Part shown: in pieces, positions 1 through 8,583 of the stretch
Layout: each line of letters begins with the position of its first letter
Numbering within the stretch: position 1 is the stretch's first letter
Source: Variovorax sp. PAMC26660
GTDB lineage: Bacteria; Pseudomonadota; Gammaproteobacteria; Burkholderiales; Burkholderiaceae_C
Reading direction: 5' to 3'
Length of the DNA stretch: 64,000 bases
Assembly (NCBI RefSeq): GCF_014302995.1
Contig: NZ_CP060295.1
Location: 3,277,501 to 3,341,500, forward strand
Translations under genes and position numbers: made by a program
Notes under the pieces: model-generated
What the model saw: only the letters and a program-made list of their open reading frames with translations
Database searches by the model: none
Told to the model about the DNA's origin: nothing

Positions 1-920
1 GACACGCCGTACTGCGCCTTGAACACGCGGCAGAAATGCGCGCTGCTGTTGAAGCCCCAGGCAAAGGCAATCTCCGACACCGAGGTGCGGCGGCCCGCCG
101 CATTGCGCAGCGCTTCGCTGCAGCGCTCCAGCCGCATCTGCCAGATGAAGCGGTCGAGCGTCTGGTCTTCGTCCTCGAACACGCGGTGCAGGTAGCGCTT
201 GGAGCAGCGCAGTTGCTGCGCGATGAGGTCCAGCGACAGCGAGGGGTCGGCCAGGTGCGCGTGCACGAACTGCTTCACGCGCGCCTTCAGGACGCCCGGC
301 ACCGGGTGCGCACCGAACTGCTCGTCGGAATGCGTGGCCAGCGTCGATGCCAGCAGGCCCAGCACGGTGTCGCTGACCGAGCGGCCAACCGCGTTGGGCA
401 ACGAAGGCAACTGGTCGGCCAGTGAGGTCAGGAACGAGCCGAGCACCGCATAGAGGCCCTGCATGGCGGGCGTGTGCGCCTCGCAGGTGTGCAGGTCGGG
501 AATCTTCATGCCCTTGAACTGCTGGCGCGGGATCGTGATGGCGAGCAGGCGCGAGCGCTCCGGGTTGGTGATGGCGTAGGGCACGCGCGGGTCGTACAGG
601 CTCCAGTCGCCGGGGTGCAGGTGGAACTCGCGGTCTCGCTGCGAGATGTGACCATGGCCTTCGAGCTGCAGCACCAGCTTGTAGTGCTCATCGAGCACGA
701 TCTCGTGGCGCGTGTCGGGCCGCGCCACGCGGTGCGAGGGCGCCTCGATCATGAACATGCCGAGCGGCCCGAGTTCATAGGCGTCCATGCGCGCGTCGAA
801 GGTGCCGGTGTCCAGGCACTGCACGCGCAGCGCGCCGAAGTACGACTCGTTGATGCGTCCCCAGCAGGCTTGCCGGTCCGCGGGGTGTTCGAGCAGCGTG
901 CTGAAGTGGTTTGCGTTCAT
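1..920 (-). CDS. AraC-family transcriptional regulator (C-terminus cut by window edge)
   Basis: Reading the minus strand from the ATG at 918-920 gives an open frame (MNANHFSTLLEHPADRQ...) that runs off the left edge after about 306 residues. The N-terminal half looks like the AraC-binding-like sensory domain of the FeaR/NahR-type regulators. From about residue 210 the protein shows the two-helix-turn-helix AraC DNA-binding domain, with LSLDLIAQQLRCSKRYLHRVF as the first HTH and VSEIAFAWGFNSSAHFCRVFK as the second. Only the last few residues should be missing, because the second HTH is already nearly complete. The effector and target genes are unknown. A 130-bp spacer with no gene separates it from the next LysR gene, which lies on the same strand. 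Confidence 0.85.
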   Translation of the reverse strand, partial: MNANHFSTLLEHPADRQACWGRINESYFGALRVQCLDTGTFDARMDAYELGPLGMFMIEAPSHRVARPDTRHEIVLDEHYKLVLQLEGHGHISQRDREFHLHPGDWSLYDPRVPYAITNPERSRLLAITIPRQQFKGMKIPDLHTCEAHTPAMQGLYAVLGSFLTSLADQLPSLPNAVGRSVSDTVLGLLASTLATHSDEQFGAHPVPGVLKARVKQFVHAHLADPSLSLDLIAQQLRCSKRYLHRVFEDEDQTLDRFIWQMRLERCSEALRNAAGRRTSVSEIAFAWGFNSSAHFCRVFKAQYGV

Positions 921-1050
921 GCCGTGGGTCTCTGTGGTTGCGCCGAAGGCGCTTGCGCAGGATAGGCATGCAGGGGCTCGCCATCATCGGTGTTTCCACC
1001 CGGACCGAGGGGGCCGGTGCGTTCCCGGTACACACGCAGTGCACGCTCGG

Positions 1051-1986
1051 TCAATGAACGGGTTTGCCGCCGAGGACCTCGGCCATCAATGAAACCAGCC
1101 ACTGGAGCCCCAGATCGCCGTCGCGGGCCGCCGTCCACAGCAGCGATACGGCATAGCTCGGCGTTTCGAAGGGCAGCGGGCTCACCGCCAGCCCGAGTGC
1201 ATCGCGCCAGGTGGCCGCGGCGAAAGTGGGCACGGTGGTGATTGCGGGCATCTGCCGCACGATGAAGGGGTTGGTCGCGAAGTTTCGGCTCGAGAACACG
1301 ACCTGGCGCGCAAGTCCCTGCTTGTGCAGCAGTTCGTCGACCAGGCCGCTCAGGTCCGCGCTGAAGGAGGTCAGCAGGTGCGGATGGCGCAGGTATTCCT
1401 TGAGCGTGAGCCGCTTGCCGCGCGCCTTGATGAGCGCGGGGTTGTAGACGCAGACAAACTGCCAGTCGAACAGCGCGCATTGCCGGTGCCAGGTGGCGCA
1501 ATCGGTGAAGACGCCCACGGCCAGTTCGATCTCGGCCGCATCGAGCAGGCCGGGCGCCGTGGTGCGGTCGGCGGCGCGTGCGATCAGTCGCACGCCCGGC
1601 GCCTCGGCCGCCAGCCGCTGCATGAGCTGCGGCATCAGCGCGACTTCGAGTGCATCGCTCAGGCCGATGCGGAACACGCGCTCCGCCTTGGCGGGATCGA
1701 ACACCGGCTTCGCATGCAGCGCCTGCTGCAGCGAGAGCAGCAGCGGCTCGATGACGCGCGCGAGTTCGAGCGCGCGCGGCGTCGGCGTCATGCCGTGCGA
1801 GGTGCGCACGAACAGTTCGTCGCCCAGGGCGACGCGCAAGCGCTTGAGCGCGCCGCTCAGTGCAGGCTGGCCGATGAACAGGCGCTTGGCCGCGCGGGTG
1901 ACATTGCGCTCGTGCAGCAATGCGTGGAACACCAGCAGCAGGTTCAGGTCGAGCCGCCTGAAATCACTTTCGTTGATGTCGTTCAT
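1051..1986 (-). CDS. LysR-family transcriptional regulator
   Basis: The 311-residue protein has the usual LysR length. Residues about 12-70 form the winged HTH (LNLLLVFHALLHERNVTRAAKRL... then QPALSGALKRLRVALGDELF), and the rest is the periplasmic-binding-like effector domain. It is divergent from the SDR gene that begins at 2060, with only 73 bp between the start codons, and that spacer holds a perfect TTCAAA-CGA-TTTGAA palindrome. The usual LysR arrangement suggests it controls the SDR gene and itself. The ligand is unknown. Confidence 0.9.
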   Translation of the reverse strand: MNDINESDFRRLDLNLLLVFHALLHERNVTRAAKRLFIGQPALSGALKRLRVALGDELFVRTSHGMTPTPRALELARVIEPLLLSLQQALHAKPVFDPAKAERVFRIGLSDALEVALMPQLMQRLAAEAPGVRLIARAADRTTAPGLLDAAEIELAVGVFTDCATWHRQCALFDWQFVCVYNPALIKARGKRLTLKEYLRHPHLLTSFSADLSGLVDELLHKQGLARQVVFSSRNFATNPFIVRQMPAITTVPTFAAATWRDALGLAVSPLPFETPSYAVSLLWTAARDGDLGLQWLVSLMAEVLGGKPVH

Positions 1987-1989
1987 GGT

Positions 1990-2004
1990 TTCAAACGATT
2001 TGAA
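1990..2004. promoter_or_regulatory. Candidate LysR operator (perfect 6-3-6 palindrome)
   Basis: TTCAAA, three bases, TTTGAA lies between the divergent LysR and SDR start codons and just upstream of the LysR ATG. Its size and T...A symmetry suit a LysR recognition site. Only position and symmetry support it. Confidence 0.4.
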
Positions 2005-2059
2005 TGATAGGCCCGCGATCCCTAACCTGAAGGCTCATCAGTCAACCAAAGGAATCGAC

Positions 2060-2779
2060 ATGGCTTCGGAACAACAGACAGTGGTGGTGGTCGGTGGCTC
2101 GTCTGGCGTGGGCCTGGAGACCGTGCGTCGGCTCGCGGCGACGGGGGCGCGCGTCATTGCGACGGGGCGGGACAACGGCAAGTTGCAGGACGCCATCGGC
2201 GGCATGGGACAGAACGTGAGCGGCGCGGCCTTCGATGCCAGCGACCGCGCGGCGCTCGATGCCTTCTTCGCAAAGACAGGGCCGATCGATCACCTCGTGC
2301 TCACGCTCAGCGGCGGCGAGGGCGCGGGCGAGTTCGCGCAGCTCGACCTGCAATCGCTGCGGCGCGGTTTCGAGGCCAAGTTCTGGCCGCAGCTCGAAGC
2401 GGCGCAGGCCGGTGCGCGGGTGCTGCGCAAGGGCGGCAGCATCACCTTTGTCACGGCGATCTCGGCGCGCAATGCACTGCCGGGCACGGCGGGGCTGGCC
2501 GCGATCAATGGCGCGCTCGAAGCGATGTTGGGCAGCCTCGCGCGGGAACTGAAGCCGAGCCGGGTGAATGCGGTGTCACCGGGCCTTGTCGACACGCCGT
2601 GGTGGGACCGCGTGCCCGCCGCGCTGAAAGACGACCTGTTCCGCCAGCAGGTCGAGACGCTGCCCGTCGGCCGCGTGGGGCAGCCGCAGGACGTGGCGCA
2701 TGCGATCCAGTTCCTGATCGAGAACGGCTACACCACCGGCACCGTGATCGAGTGCGATGGAGGCCTGCGGCTTGTCTGA
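2060..2779 (+). CDS. SDR-family protein with atypical active site
   Basis: The 239-residue protein begins at the ATG after AAAGGAAT. A Rossmann glycine motif (GGSSGVG, residues 12-18) shows NAD(P) binding, and the C-terminus (VNAVSPGLVDTPWW, later GTVIECDGG) is typical of classical short-chain dehydrogenases. At the position of the catalytic YxxxK the sequence reads LAAIN (residues 146-150), so Tyr is Leu and Lys is Asn; a Ser is present nearby (Ser135). The substrate is unknown. It is divergent from a LysR gene that probably regulates it, and it converges on the MFS gene with only 12 bp between stop codons. Confidence 0.85.
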   Translation: MASEQQTVVVVGGSSGVGLETVRRLAATGARVIATGRDNGKLQDAIGGMGQNVSGAAFDASDRAALDAFFAKTGPIDHLVLTLSGGEGAGEFAQLDLQSLRRGFEAKFWPQLEAAQAGARVLRKGGSITFVTAISARNALPGTAGLAAINGALEAMLGSLARELKPSRVNAVSPGLVDTPWWDRVPAALKDDLFRQQVETLPVGRVGQPQDVAHAIQFLIENGYTTGTVIECDGGLRLV

Positions 2780-2791
2780 AAAAAAGAAGCG

Positions 2792-4132
2792 TCAGACCGC
2801 CGGCACGCGTCCGGCATCGGCCGGGTTCACGTTGCGCCGGTACAGCACCAGCGTCGCGATCAATCCGCAGACCGCGGCGGCCGTCATCCACAGCCCTGGC
2901 GCGCCCTTGTCGCCGGTCATCTCGATCAGCCCGGTCGCGATGGCCGGCGTGAAGCCGCCGAACACCGCCGTCGCCAGGCTGTAGGCCAGCGAGAAGCCGG
3001 CGGTGCGCACGTTGACTGGCATCACCTCGGTCAGCGCCACCACCATCGCGCCGTTGTAGCTGGCGTAGAGGAAGGACAGCCACAGCTCGACTTCGAGCAT
3101 GCGCACGAAGCTCGGCGCGCCGACCAGCCACTTGAGCGACGGGTACGCGGTAAGGATCGTCAGCACCGTGAACACAATCAGCAGCGGCTTGCGACCCACG
3201 CGGTCCGACAGCGCGCCCATGATCGGCAGCCAGATGAAGTTGGAGATGGCCACGCACAGCGTGACGATCAGCGCGTCGGTGGTGCTCAGTTGCAGCACCG
3301 ACTTGCCGAAGGTGGGCGTGTAGACCGTGATCAGGTAGAACGACACGGTGGTCATCGACACCAGCATCATCCCGGCGACCACGAGGCCCCAGTTGCTGAT
3401 CATCGACTGGAAGATCTCGCGTGCGTCGGGGCGGTGCTTGCGCGCCAGGAACTCTTCGGTCTCCTGCAGCGAGCGGCGGATGATGAACAGCACCGGCACG
3501 ATCAGGCAACCCACGAAGAAGGGCACGCGCCAGTAGAAGTCGCCGATTTCCTGCGAAGTGAAGGTCACGTTGAGCCAGTAGCCGAGCGCGGCCGCGACGA
3601 CGATGGCCACCTGCTGGCTGGCCGACTGCCAGCTCACGTAGAAGCCCTTGTGGCCCGGCGTGGCCATCTCCGACAGGTACACCGACACGCCGCCCAGTTC
3701 GACGCCGGCCGAGAAGCCCTGCAGCAGCCGGCCGATGAGCACGAGCAGCGGCGCCACGAGGCCGATGGTGGCGTACGACGGCACGCAGGCAATGAGCAGC
3801 GTGCCTGTGGCCATCAGCGCGAGCGTGACGATCAGGCCCTTGCGGCGGCCGACGCGGTCGACGTACGCGCCCAGAAAAATCGCACCCAGCGGACGCATCA
3901 GGAAGCCCGCGCCGAAGGTCATGAAGGTCAGCATCAGCGAGGCGAACTCGTTGCCGGCCGGAAAGAACGCCTTCGAGATCTGCGTGGCGTAGAAGCCGAA
4001 CAGGAAGAAGTCGAACATCTCCATGAAGTTGCCGCCGGTCACGCGCAGGACGGTGGCGAATTTCGAGGAGGAAGCGGTGGAAGAAGCGTGGGCGGCAGGG
4101 CCCTTTTGCGCGGCGGATGGCGCGGGATTCAT
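2792..4132 (-). CDS. MFS transporter, metabolite:H+ symporter (MHS) type
   Basis: The 446-residue protein has about 12 hydrophobic segments. It carries the MFS signature between TM2 and TM3 ([12 protein letters not shown]) and its repeat in the second half ([11 protein letters not shown]). The first TM reads [25 protein letters not shown], which is characteristic of the citrate/tricarballylate/alpha-ketoglutarate symporter branch, and [15 protein letters not shown] fits the same branch. The likely role is proton-coupled uptake of a carboxylate across the inner membrane, with the substrate unknown. It is a single gene with no partner enzyme next to it. Confidence 0.88.
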   Translation of the reverse strand: MNPAPSAAQKGPAAHASSTASSSKFATVLRVTGGNFMEMFDFFLFGFYATQISKAFFPAGNEFASLMLTFMTFGAGFLMRPLGAIFLGAYVDRVGRRKGLIVTLALMATGTLLIACVPSYATIGLVAPLLVLIGRLLQGFSAGVELGGVSVYLSEMATPGHKGFYVSWQSASQQVAIVVAAALGYWLNVTFTSQEIGDFYWRVPFFVGCLIVPVLFIIRRSLQETEEFLARKHRPDAREIFQSMISNWGLVVAGMMLVSMTTVSFYLITVYTPTFGKSVLQLSTTDALIVTLCVAISNFIWLPIMGALSDRVGRKPLLIVFTVLTILTAYPSLKWLVGAPSFVRMLEVELWLSFLYASYNGAMVVALTEVMPVNVRTAGFSLAYSLATAVFGGFTPAIATGLIEMTGDKGAPGLWMTAAAVCGLIATLVLYRRNVNPADAGRVPAV

Positions 4133-4193
4133 CTTGTTGTCCCCTGTGGCATGTGTGTGTTTGCCGAGGGTAGGCCGGGCTTCCCGACCGCTG

Positions 4194-4212
4194 CCTGACT
4201 GCGGGAGTCAGG
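4194..4212. other. Small perfect hairpin (CCTGACT-GCGGG-AGTCAGG)
   Basis: A 7-bp perfect stem with a 5-base loop lies between the 3' end of the thioredoxin-like gene and the MFS start. It has no run of T on either strand, so a Rho-independent terminator is not supported. It may be an mRNA 3'-end structure. Confidence 0.3.
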
Positions 4213-4251
4213 TAGCTGTCACGCGCTGGCCAAAGGGTAGCGGGCGCGTCG

Positions 4252-4944
4252 TCAGGTCTTGTACTTGATGGAGCAACCGTACGGCCGCGTGGTGGCGGCC
4301 GAGATCGGCTTGCCGCCGAAGGCTTCGCCCAGCGCCTGGTTCACGTAGTTGGTCGCGGTCTTGATGTCGGCGGGACGTGCCGACGCGATGCTGTCGATGC
4401 CGCCCGCGTACACCAGCGTGCCCTTGGGGTCGATGATGAAGATGTGCGGCGTGGTGCGCGCGCCGTAGACCTGGCCGATGAGGCCGTCTTCGTCCATCAG
4501 CACGGCGGTGGGCGCGGCTTTTTGCGACTTCATCCAGGCATCGAGCGCGGCCGGTTGCAGGTAGTCGCTGGCGGCGCGCTCGGTGGAGTTGATGGCGAGC
4601 CACACCACGCCCTTGTCGGTGGCGGCTTTTTGCGTGGCGGGCATGTTGCCGCTGTCGTAGTGCTTGCGCACGAAGGGGCAGCCGGGGTTGGTCCATTCGA
4701 GCACGACGAACTTGCCGGCGAAGTCCGACAGCTTGTGCTTGGCGCCGGCGGTGTCGACGGCCACGAAGTCGGGCGCCTGCTGGCCCACGGCGGGCGCGGC
4801 GAAGGCGGGGGTGCCCATCAGGAAGGTGGCGCCCAGCGCCACGGCGGCGGCGACGACGGCGCGGCGGGAAGCGCGGCTCAGGGCGGCACGGGCATGGCGC
4901 GCTGCGCGCAGGGAACGCGAGTCGGTGGATGGCGAGAGAGACAT
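4252..4944 (-). CDS. Secreted thioredoxin-fold (AhpC/TSA-like) protein
   Basis: The chosen ATG (4942-4944) gives 230 residues and has GGAG 12 bases upstream; a TTG six codons earlier is less likely. A Tat- or Sec-like N-terminus (SRRAVVAAAVALGATFLMGTPAFAAP) points to export. The mature part is a thioredoxin fold of the AhpC/TSA type (VGQQAPDFVAVDTAGAKHKL). The usual CxxC is replaced by NPGCPFVRKHY with a single Cys, as in many peroxiredoxin-like family members. It lies about 480 bp upstream of and on the same strand as a dsbD-type gene, which hints at a role in periplasmic thiol chemistry, but the composite repeat element sits between them. Confidence 0.8.
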   Translation of the reverse strand: MSLSPSTDSRSLRAARHARAALSRASRRAVVAAAVALGATFLMGTPAFAAPAVGQQAPDFVAVDTAGAKHKLSDFAGKFVVLEWTNPGCPFVRKHYDSGNMPATQKAATDKGVVWLAINSTERAASDYLQPAALDAWMKSQKAAPTAVLMDEDGLIGQVYGARTTPHIFIIDPKGTLVYAGGIDSIASARPADIKTATNYVNQALGEAFGGKPISAATTRPYGCSIKYKT

Positions 4945-5100
4945 GGCCAGCTTGAACTCCAAAAGAAAATTCCAAACAACAACTGCAGCTTAGAACGGTT
5001 TCTTCAAGTGCGTGTGACAACCCATGTCATGGCGAGGATTTGCATTTGATGCTTTGTGGTCTTTGGTGGCGCTGCTGTTTGGGGCGCTGTTGTTCTTTCA

Positions 5101-5359
5101 GGGCGAGTGCGAATGACACCAGGTGCTCCCCTCCGCGAATGTCCCCCGCTTCGCTCCTCCTTTATTTCGCTGCGGGGAGCACCCGGCGTCATTCGCACTG
5201 GGCACGCTGCTATTGATCCTGCGATCAACGACCGCTCTGTCCAACGCTCACGTCGATACGGGGCTCTTTTTCGCTAAATAAAGGAGGAGCGAAGCGGGGG
5301 ACATTCGCGAAAAAGAGCACCGTGTCGGCGGGAGCGTCGCCCTGAACAGCAGCAGCGCC
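5101..5359. repeat. Composite palindromic repeat element, copy A
   Basis: This 259-bp element matches, as the reverse complement, the element at 30670-30926 over its whole length with only scattered differences. Unit 1 is a long hairpin with 25-base arms at 5107-5131 and 5174-5198 (23 of 25 paired). Unit 2 has 20-base arms at 5255-5274 and 5307-5326 (18 of 20 paired). The two loops carry the same 33-base core (5135-5167, beginning GCGAATGTCCCCC) in opposite orientation (5276-5308). A short palindrome TTGATC-N4-GATCAA lies in the linker. It fills most of the gap between the thioredoxin-like gene and dsbD; I see no gene in the rest of that gap. The architecture resembles REP/BIME or MITE elements, but no transposase is present. 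Confidence 0.85.
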
Positions 5360-5423
5360 TCAAACCAAACACAACGCGACAAACAGAAAAACAAGGTTTC
5401 ATCCAAGTTCTCCTGCCGCGAAG

Positions 5424-7646
5424 TCAGAGTCTCGCCAGCGCGGCCCGAACCTCGTCCTTGCCCAGAATCTCGGTCAGCACGACCGGCGCCTTGCCCGGCG
5501 CCTGCAGCACGTACACAGGCACACCGCTGCGGCCCAGAGCCGTCAGCGCTGCCGTGATGGCGGGGTCGCGCCGCGTCCAGTCGGCACGCAACATGGCGAC
5601 CTTCTTGGCGTCGAAGTCGGCCAGCACTTCGGCATCGGACAGCGTGCTCTTCTTGTTGTATTGGCAGGTCACGCACCAGGCGGCGGTGAAGTCGATGAAC
5701 ACCGGCTGGCCGGCGCCCGACAACTCGGCCACGCGCTCGGCCGACCAGGGCTGCCAGCGCTGCGTGCCGGCACCCGCGGATGCCAGCTTGGCGGGCTCCA
5801 CGACCTGCAACACATTGCGGCCGATGGCGCCGGTCAGCAAGGCGGTGAAGGCGATCAGCACGGTCGCGATCACGACCCGCGTGCGGCCGCGCAGCGTGAG
5901 CGCCCAGACGATCGCGGCCATGCACACCAGCAGCGCCAGCAGCGTGCCGGCGCCGTCGATGCCGCTTTGCTGGCCCAGCACCCAGACCAGCCAGGCCACG
6001 GTGGCGAACATCGGGAAGGCCAGCAGGCGGCGCAGCGTGTTCATCCACGGCCCCGGCTTGGGCAGCAGGCGCGCGATGACGGGCACGAAGCTGGCCACCA
6101 GATAAGGCAGCGCCAGCCCGAAGCCGAGTGCCGCGAACAACAGCAGGGCCTGGCCAGCGGGCAGGCTGATCGCGAAGCCCAGCGACGCGCCCATGAAAGG
6201 CGCGGTGCACGGCGAGGCGATCACCACGGCGAGTACGCCGGAGAGGAAGTCGTTGGCCAGCGGGTGCTTGGCCTGCGCGCTGCAGACCGACGACGGCGCG
6301 GCGCGGCCGAACTCGAACACGCCCACGAGGTTCAGGCCGATCAGCGTGAACAGCGCGGCCAGCGCGGCCACCACGCCCGGCGACTGCAACTGGAAACCCC
6401 AGCCGAGCCCGGCACCGGCCGCGCGCAGCGCGAGCATGGCGCCGCCCAGCGCGAGGAAGGACAGCATCACGCCGCCCGTGTAGGCCAGCCCGGCCTTGCG
6501 GTGCGCGCTGGCGTTGCCCGCCTGCCGCGCGAAGCCCAGCACCTTGATCGCGAGGATCGGGAACACGCAGGGCATCAGGTTCAGCAGCAGGCCGCCGAGC
6601 AGGGCGCCCAAGAGGGCCATGATGAAAGTGGTCGAGGACGGGGCGTTCAGGTCAGCGGACGGTGCTGCCGCGCCCGTTGCCTTCGCCGCATTGGCGGTGA
6701 GCGCCGCCTGCAGCGCGGGCGACACCTCGGCGCGCTGCGGCGCGGCGGGCCAGTTGCCCGTGACAGGCGCTTCGGCGCGCCATGCGACCGGCTGGCCGGC
6801 CTGCCGGTCGGCTTCGGCCAGCGCCACCACCACCGGCATCACCGTGGGGCTGGCGCTGCGCTGGTCGGCCAGCGGCAGCGTTGCGGTCCAGGTGCCGCCT
6901 TGCCAGGATTGGGTCCAGTCCTTGCCGGAGACGGCGGCGGTGCGGATCACCTCGGGGGTCTCGGGGAAGAAGGCCAGCGTCTTGCCCTGCGCGGCGGCGG
7001 GGAGGCCTTCGAGCCGCACTTGCAGGTTGTTGCCATTGACCTCGATGGCGCCCGGTTTCGCCAGCGGCTGCGGCTGGGCGGCCTGCGCCGTGTCGAAATC
7101 GGCCTTGTGCAGCGCGGTCGAGCCCTGCAGCGGCAGGGACAGCGTGAACTCGCCCTCTTCGGGAATGCATTCCTTGCGGCACACCAGCCAGGACGCCTTG
7201 AGCTGGATGTCCATCGACGGCGTGCCGCCGGCGAGCGCCACGGGCGGCTTGTAGAGCGTCGACACCTCCAGCGGCACCGGCAGCAGCACGGTGTTTTCGT
7301 AGCCGTAGTTGGCGAGGTTGCCGACCGGGATCTTCTCGGGCACGGGCCAGGCGATCTCGCCGGTCGAGACGCCGGCCGGCAGCGTCCAGGTCATTTCGGT
7401 GGGCAGGCCCGAATCGCCGGCGTTCTTCCAATAGGTGTGCCACTCGGGCTTGTGGACGATCTGCAGGCCCACCCAGACCGGTGCGCCGGGCGTTACGCCA
7501 TCGGGCGCGTGTGCGATCAGTTCGGCGCGCACATGGGGGGTGGTGACCACCGCGCCCGCCTTGGGCGTCAGTTGGGCCGCAGCCGGCATGCAGGCTGCGG
7601 TGGTTGCTATCAGAAGCGTAGCGAATTGGATGCGCGAAAAGATCAT
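5424..7646 (-). CDS. dsbD: DsbD-type thiol:disulfide interchange protein
   Basis: The 740-residue protein has a signal peptide (about 1-24). A periplasmic N-terminal domain follows, with a Cys pair in WLVCRKECIPEEGEF. The membrane domain (about 345-600, some eight TM segments) holds the two Cys in NLMPCVFPILAIK and ASPCTAPFMGA. A C-terminal periplasmic thioredoxin domain carries FTAAWCVTCQYNK. This is the three-module layout that passes electrons from cytoplasmic thioredoxin to periplasmic partners. The N-terminal domain reads more like the ScsB/DsbC-DsbD-like variant (HKPEWHTYWKNAGDSGLPT) than classical E. coli DsbD, so the partner may be a ScsC-like or other thioredoxin-fold protein. Confidence 0.9.
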   Translation of the reverse strand: MIFSRIQFATLLIATTAACMPAAAQLTPKAGAVVTTPHVRAELIAHAPDGVTPGAPVWVGLQIVHKPEWHTYWKNAGDSGLPTEMTWTLPAGVSTGEIAWPVPEKIPVGNLANYGYENTVLLPVPLEVSTLYKPPVALAGGTPSMDIQLKASWLVCRKECIPEEGEFTLSLPLQGSTALHKADFDTAQAAQPQPLAKPGAIEVNGNNLQVRLEGLPAAAQGKTLAFFPETPEVIRTAAVSGKDWTQSWQGGTWTATLPLADQRSASPTVMPVVVALAEADRQAGQPVAWRAEAPVTGNWPAAPQRAEVSPALQAALTANAAKATGAAAPSADLNAPSSTTFIMALLGALLGGLLLNLMPCVFPILAIKVLGFARQAGNASAHRKAGLAYTGGVMLSFLALGGAMLALRAAGAGLGWGFQLQSPGVVAALAALFTLIGLNLVGVFEFGRAAPSSVCSAQAKHPLANDFLSGVLAVVIASPCTAPFMGASLGFAISLPAGQALLLFAALGFGLALPYLVASFVPVIARLLPKPGPWMNTLRRLLAFPMFATVAWLVWVLGQQSGIDGAGTLLALLVCMAAIVWALTLRGRTRVVIATVLIAFTALLTGAIGRNVLQVVEPAKLASAGAGTQRWQPWSAERVAELSGAGQPVFIDFTAAWCVTCQYNKKSTLSDAEVLADFDAKKVAMLRADWTRRDPAITAALTALGRSGVPVYVLQAPGKAPVVLTEILGKDEVRAALARL

Positions 7647-7690
7647 GCCGTCAGTCGGAGCATTCAGTGGGGGCGAAGTTCCGGCTGTTC

Positions 7691-8452
7691 TCAGGCCGCC
7701 GTGGGCGCCCAGCCCAGCACCACGCGCCGGCTGTTGGCGCTTTTCTTCTCGATCTTGGTCACGATCACCGCCCCGATTTCGGATGTGTTCGCAACATGCG
7801 TGCCGCCGCAGGGCTGGAAGTCGATCTGCGCGCCGTCATCGCCACCGCCGATGCGGATGGTGCGCACCGTGCCCGAGCCGCGCGGCGGCTGCACGCTCAT
7901 GCTCTTGACCAGTGCCGGGTTGGCGTCGAGTTCTTCGTCGGTGATGGCGCCCACGACCAGCGGATGGGCCGCTTCAACCAGCCGCGCGAGGCCGGCCGTG
8001 AGCGCTTCCTTGTCGAGCGGATCGGTCATGTGGAAGTCGATGCGCGCGTAGTCGGGTGTGATCGAGCAACCGTTCACCGGCACCGGCACGAGGTGGCACA
8101 GCAGATGGGAGGCGGTGTGAAAACGCATCAGCCGGTGGCGGCGCTCCCAGTCGAGGCGGGCGGTGACGGTGTCGCCGGGCTTCAGCGCGGCGAGCAGTTC
8201 GGCCTGCTCGGGGGCCGGCACGTGGACGAATTCGTTGGTCGGCTGGCCTTCTTCGTTCTTGGCCTTGCGGGTGTCGGCAATCGCGAGTTCGCGGCCATCG
8301 GCCAGCACCAGCACGCCGGCGTCTCCAGCCTGGCCGCCGCCCAGGGGATAGAACACGGTGCGGTCCAGCACGATGCCGGTGTCGTCGATGCGCAGGATTC
8401 GGGCTTCACAGGTGCGCAGATAAGCGTCGGCGCGGAACAGGTCGTCGGTCAT
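7691..8452 (-). CDS. AlaX-type alanyl-tRNA editing protein
   Basis: The 253-residue protein starts at the ATG at 8450-8452. It is a free-standing relative of the AlaRS editing domain, which hydrolyses Ser- or Gly-tRNA(Ala) in the cytoplasm. The zinc ligands are visible: HTASH (His112, His116) and CGGTH (Cys215, His219). The N-terminal beta domain reads [15 protein letters not shown]. The length is that of AlaX-M. The open frame extends upstream to 8629, but the extra residues are unlike the family and overlap the divergent gene's leader. Confidence 0.9.
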   Translation of the reverse strand: MTDDLFRADAYLRTCEARILRIDDTGIVLDRTVFYPLGGGQAGDAGVLVLADGRELAIADTRKAKNEEGQPTNEFVHVPAPEQAELLAALKPGDTVTARLDWERRHRLMRFHTASHLLCHLVPVPVNGCSITPDYARIDFHMTDPLDKEALTAGLARLVEAAHPLVVGAITDEELDANPALVKSMSVQPPRGSGTVRTIRIGGGDDGAQIDFQPCGGTHVANTSEIGAVIVTKIEKKSANSRRVVLGWAPTAA

Positions 8453-8583
8453 CCGGCGATGGTAGCGGCGATGCGCGAACAAGGTGCGCCCACGCCGGAA
8501 AGCGCCCACGACCGACAACCCCGGGCGCGCCGGTTGTGGATGATCCGGCCGGTATGCGGCGCCAGGCCGCGCAAGGATTTCGC

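Noticed and set aside
2774..2797. GTCTGA/TCAGAC inverted repeat with an A-run between the convergent SDR and MFS genes, considered as a terminator.
   Set aside because: The stem is only 6 bp and the A-run is in the loop, so it does not fit an intrinsic terminator.
4194..4212. The 7-bp hairpin after the thioredoxin-like gene considered as a Rho-independent terminator.
   Set aside because: There is no T-run after the stem on either strand; kept only as a weak structural feature.
5101..5359. The internal repeats of the composite element considered as a CRISPR array.
   Set aside because: There are only two inverted cores and no regular spacers, and no cas genes are in the window.
5661..8051. 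A 796-codon open frame on the plus strand over dsbD and the AlaX gene.
   Set aside because: Low-complexity, motif-free translation opposite well-identified genes.
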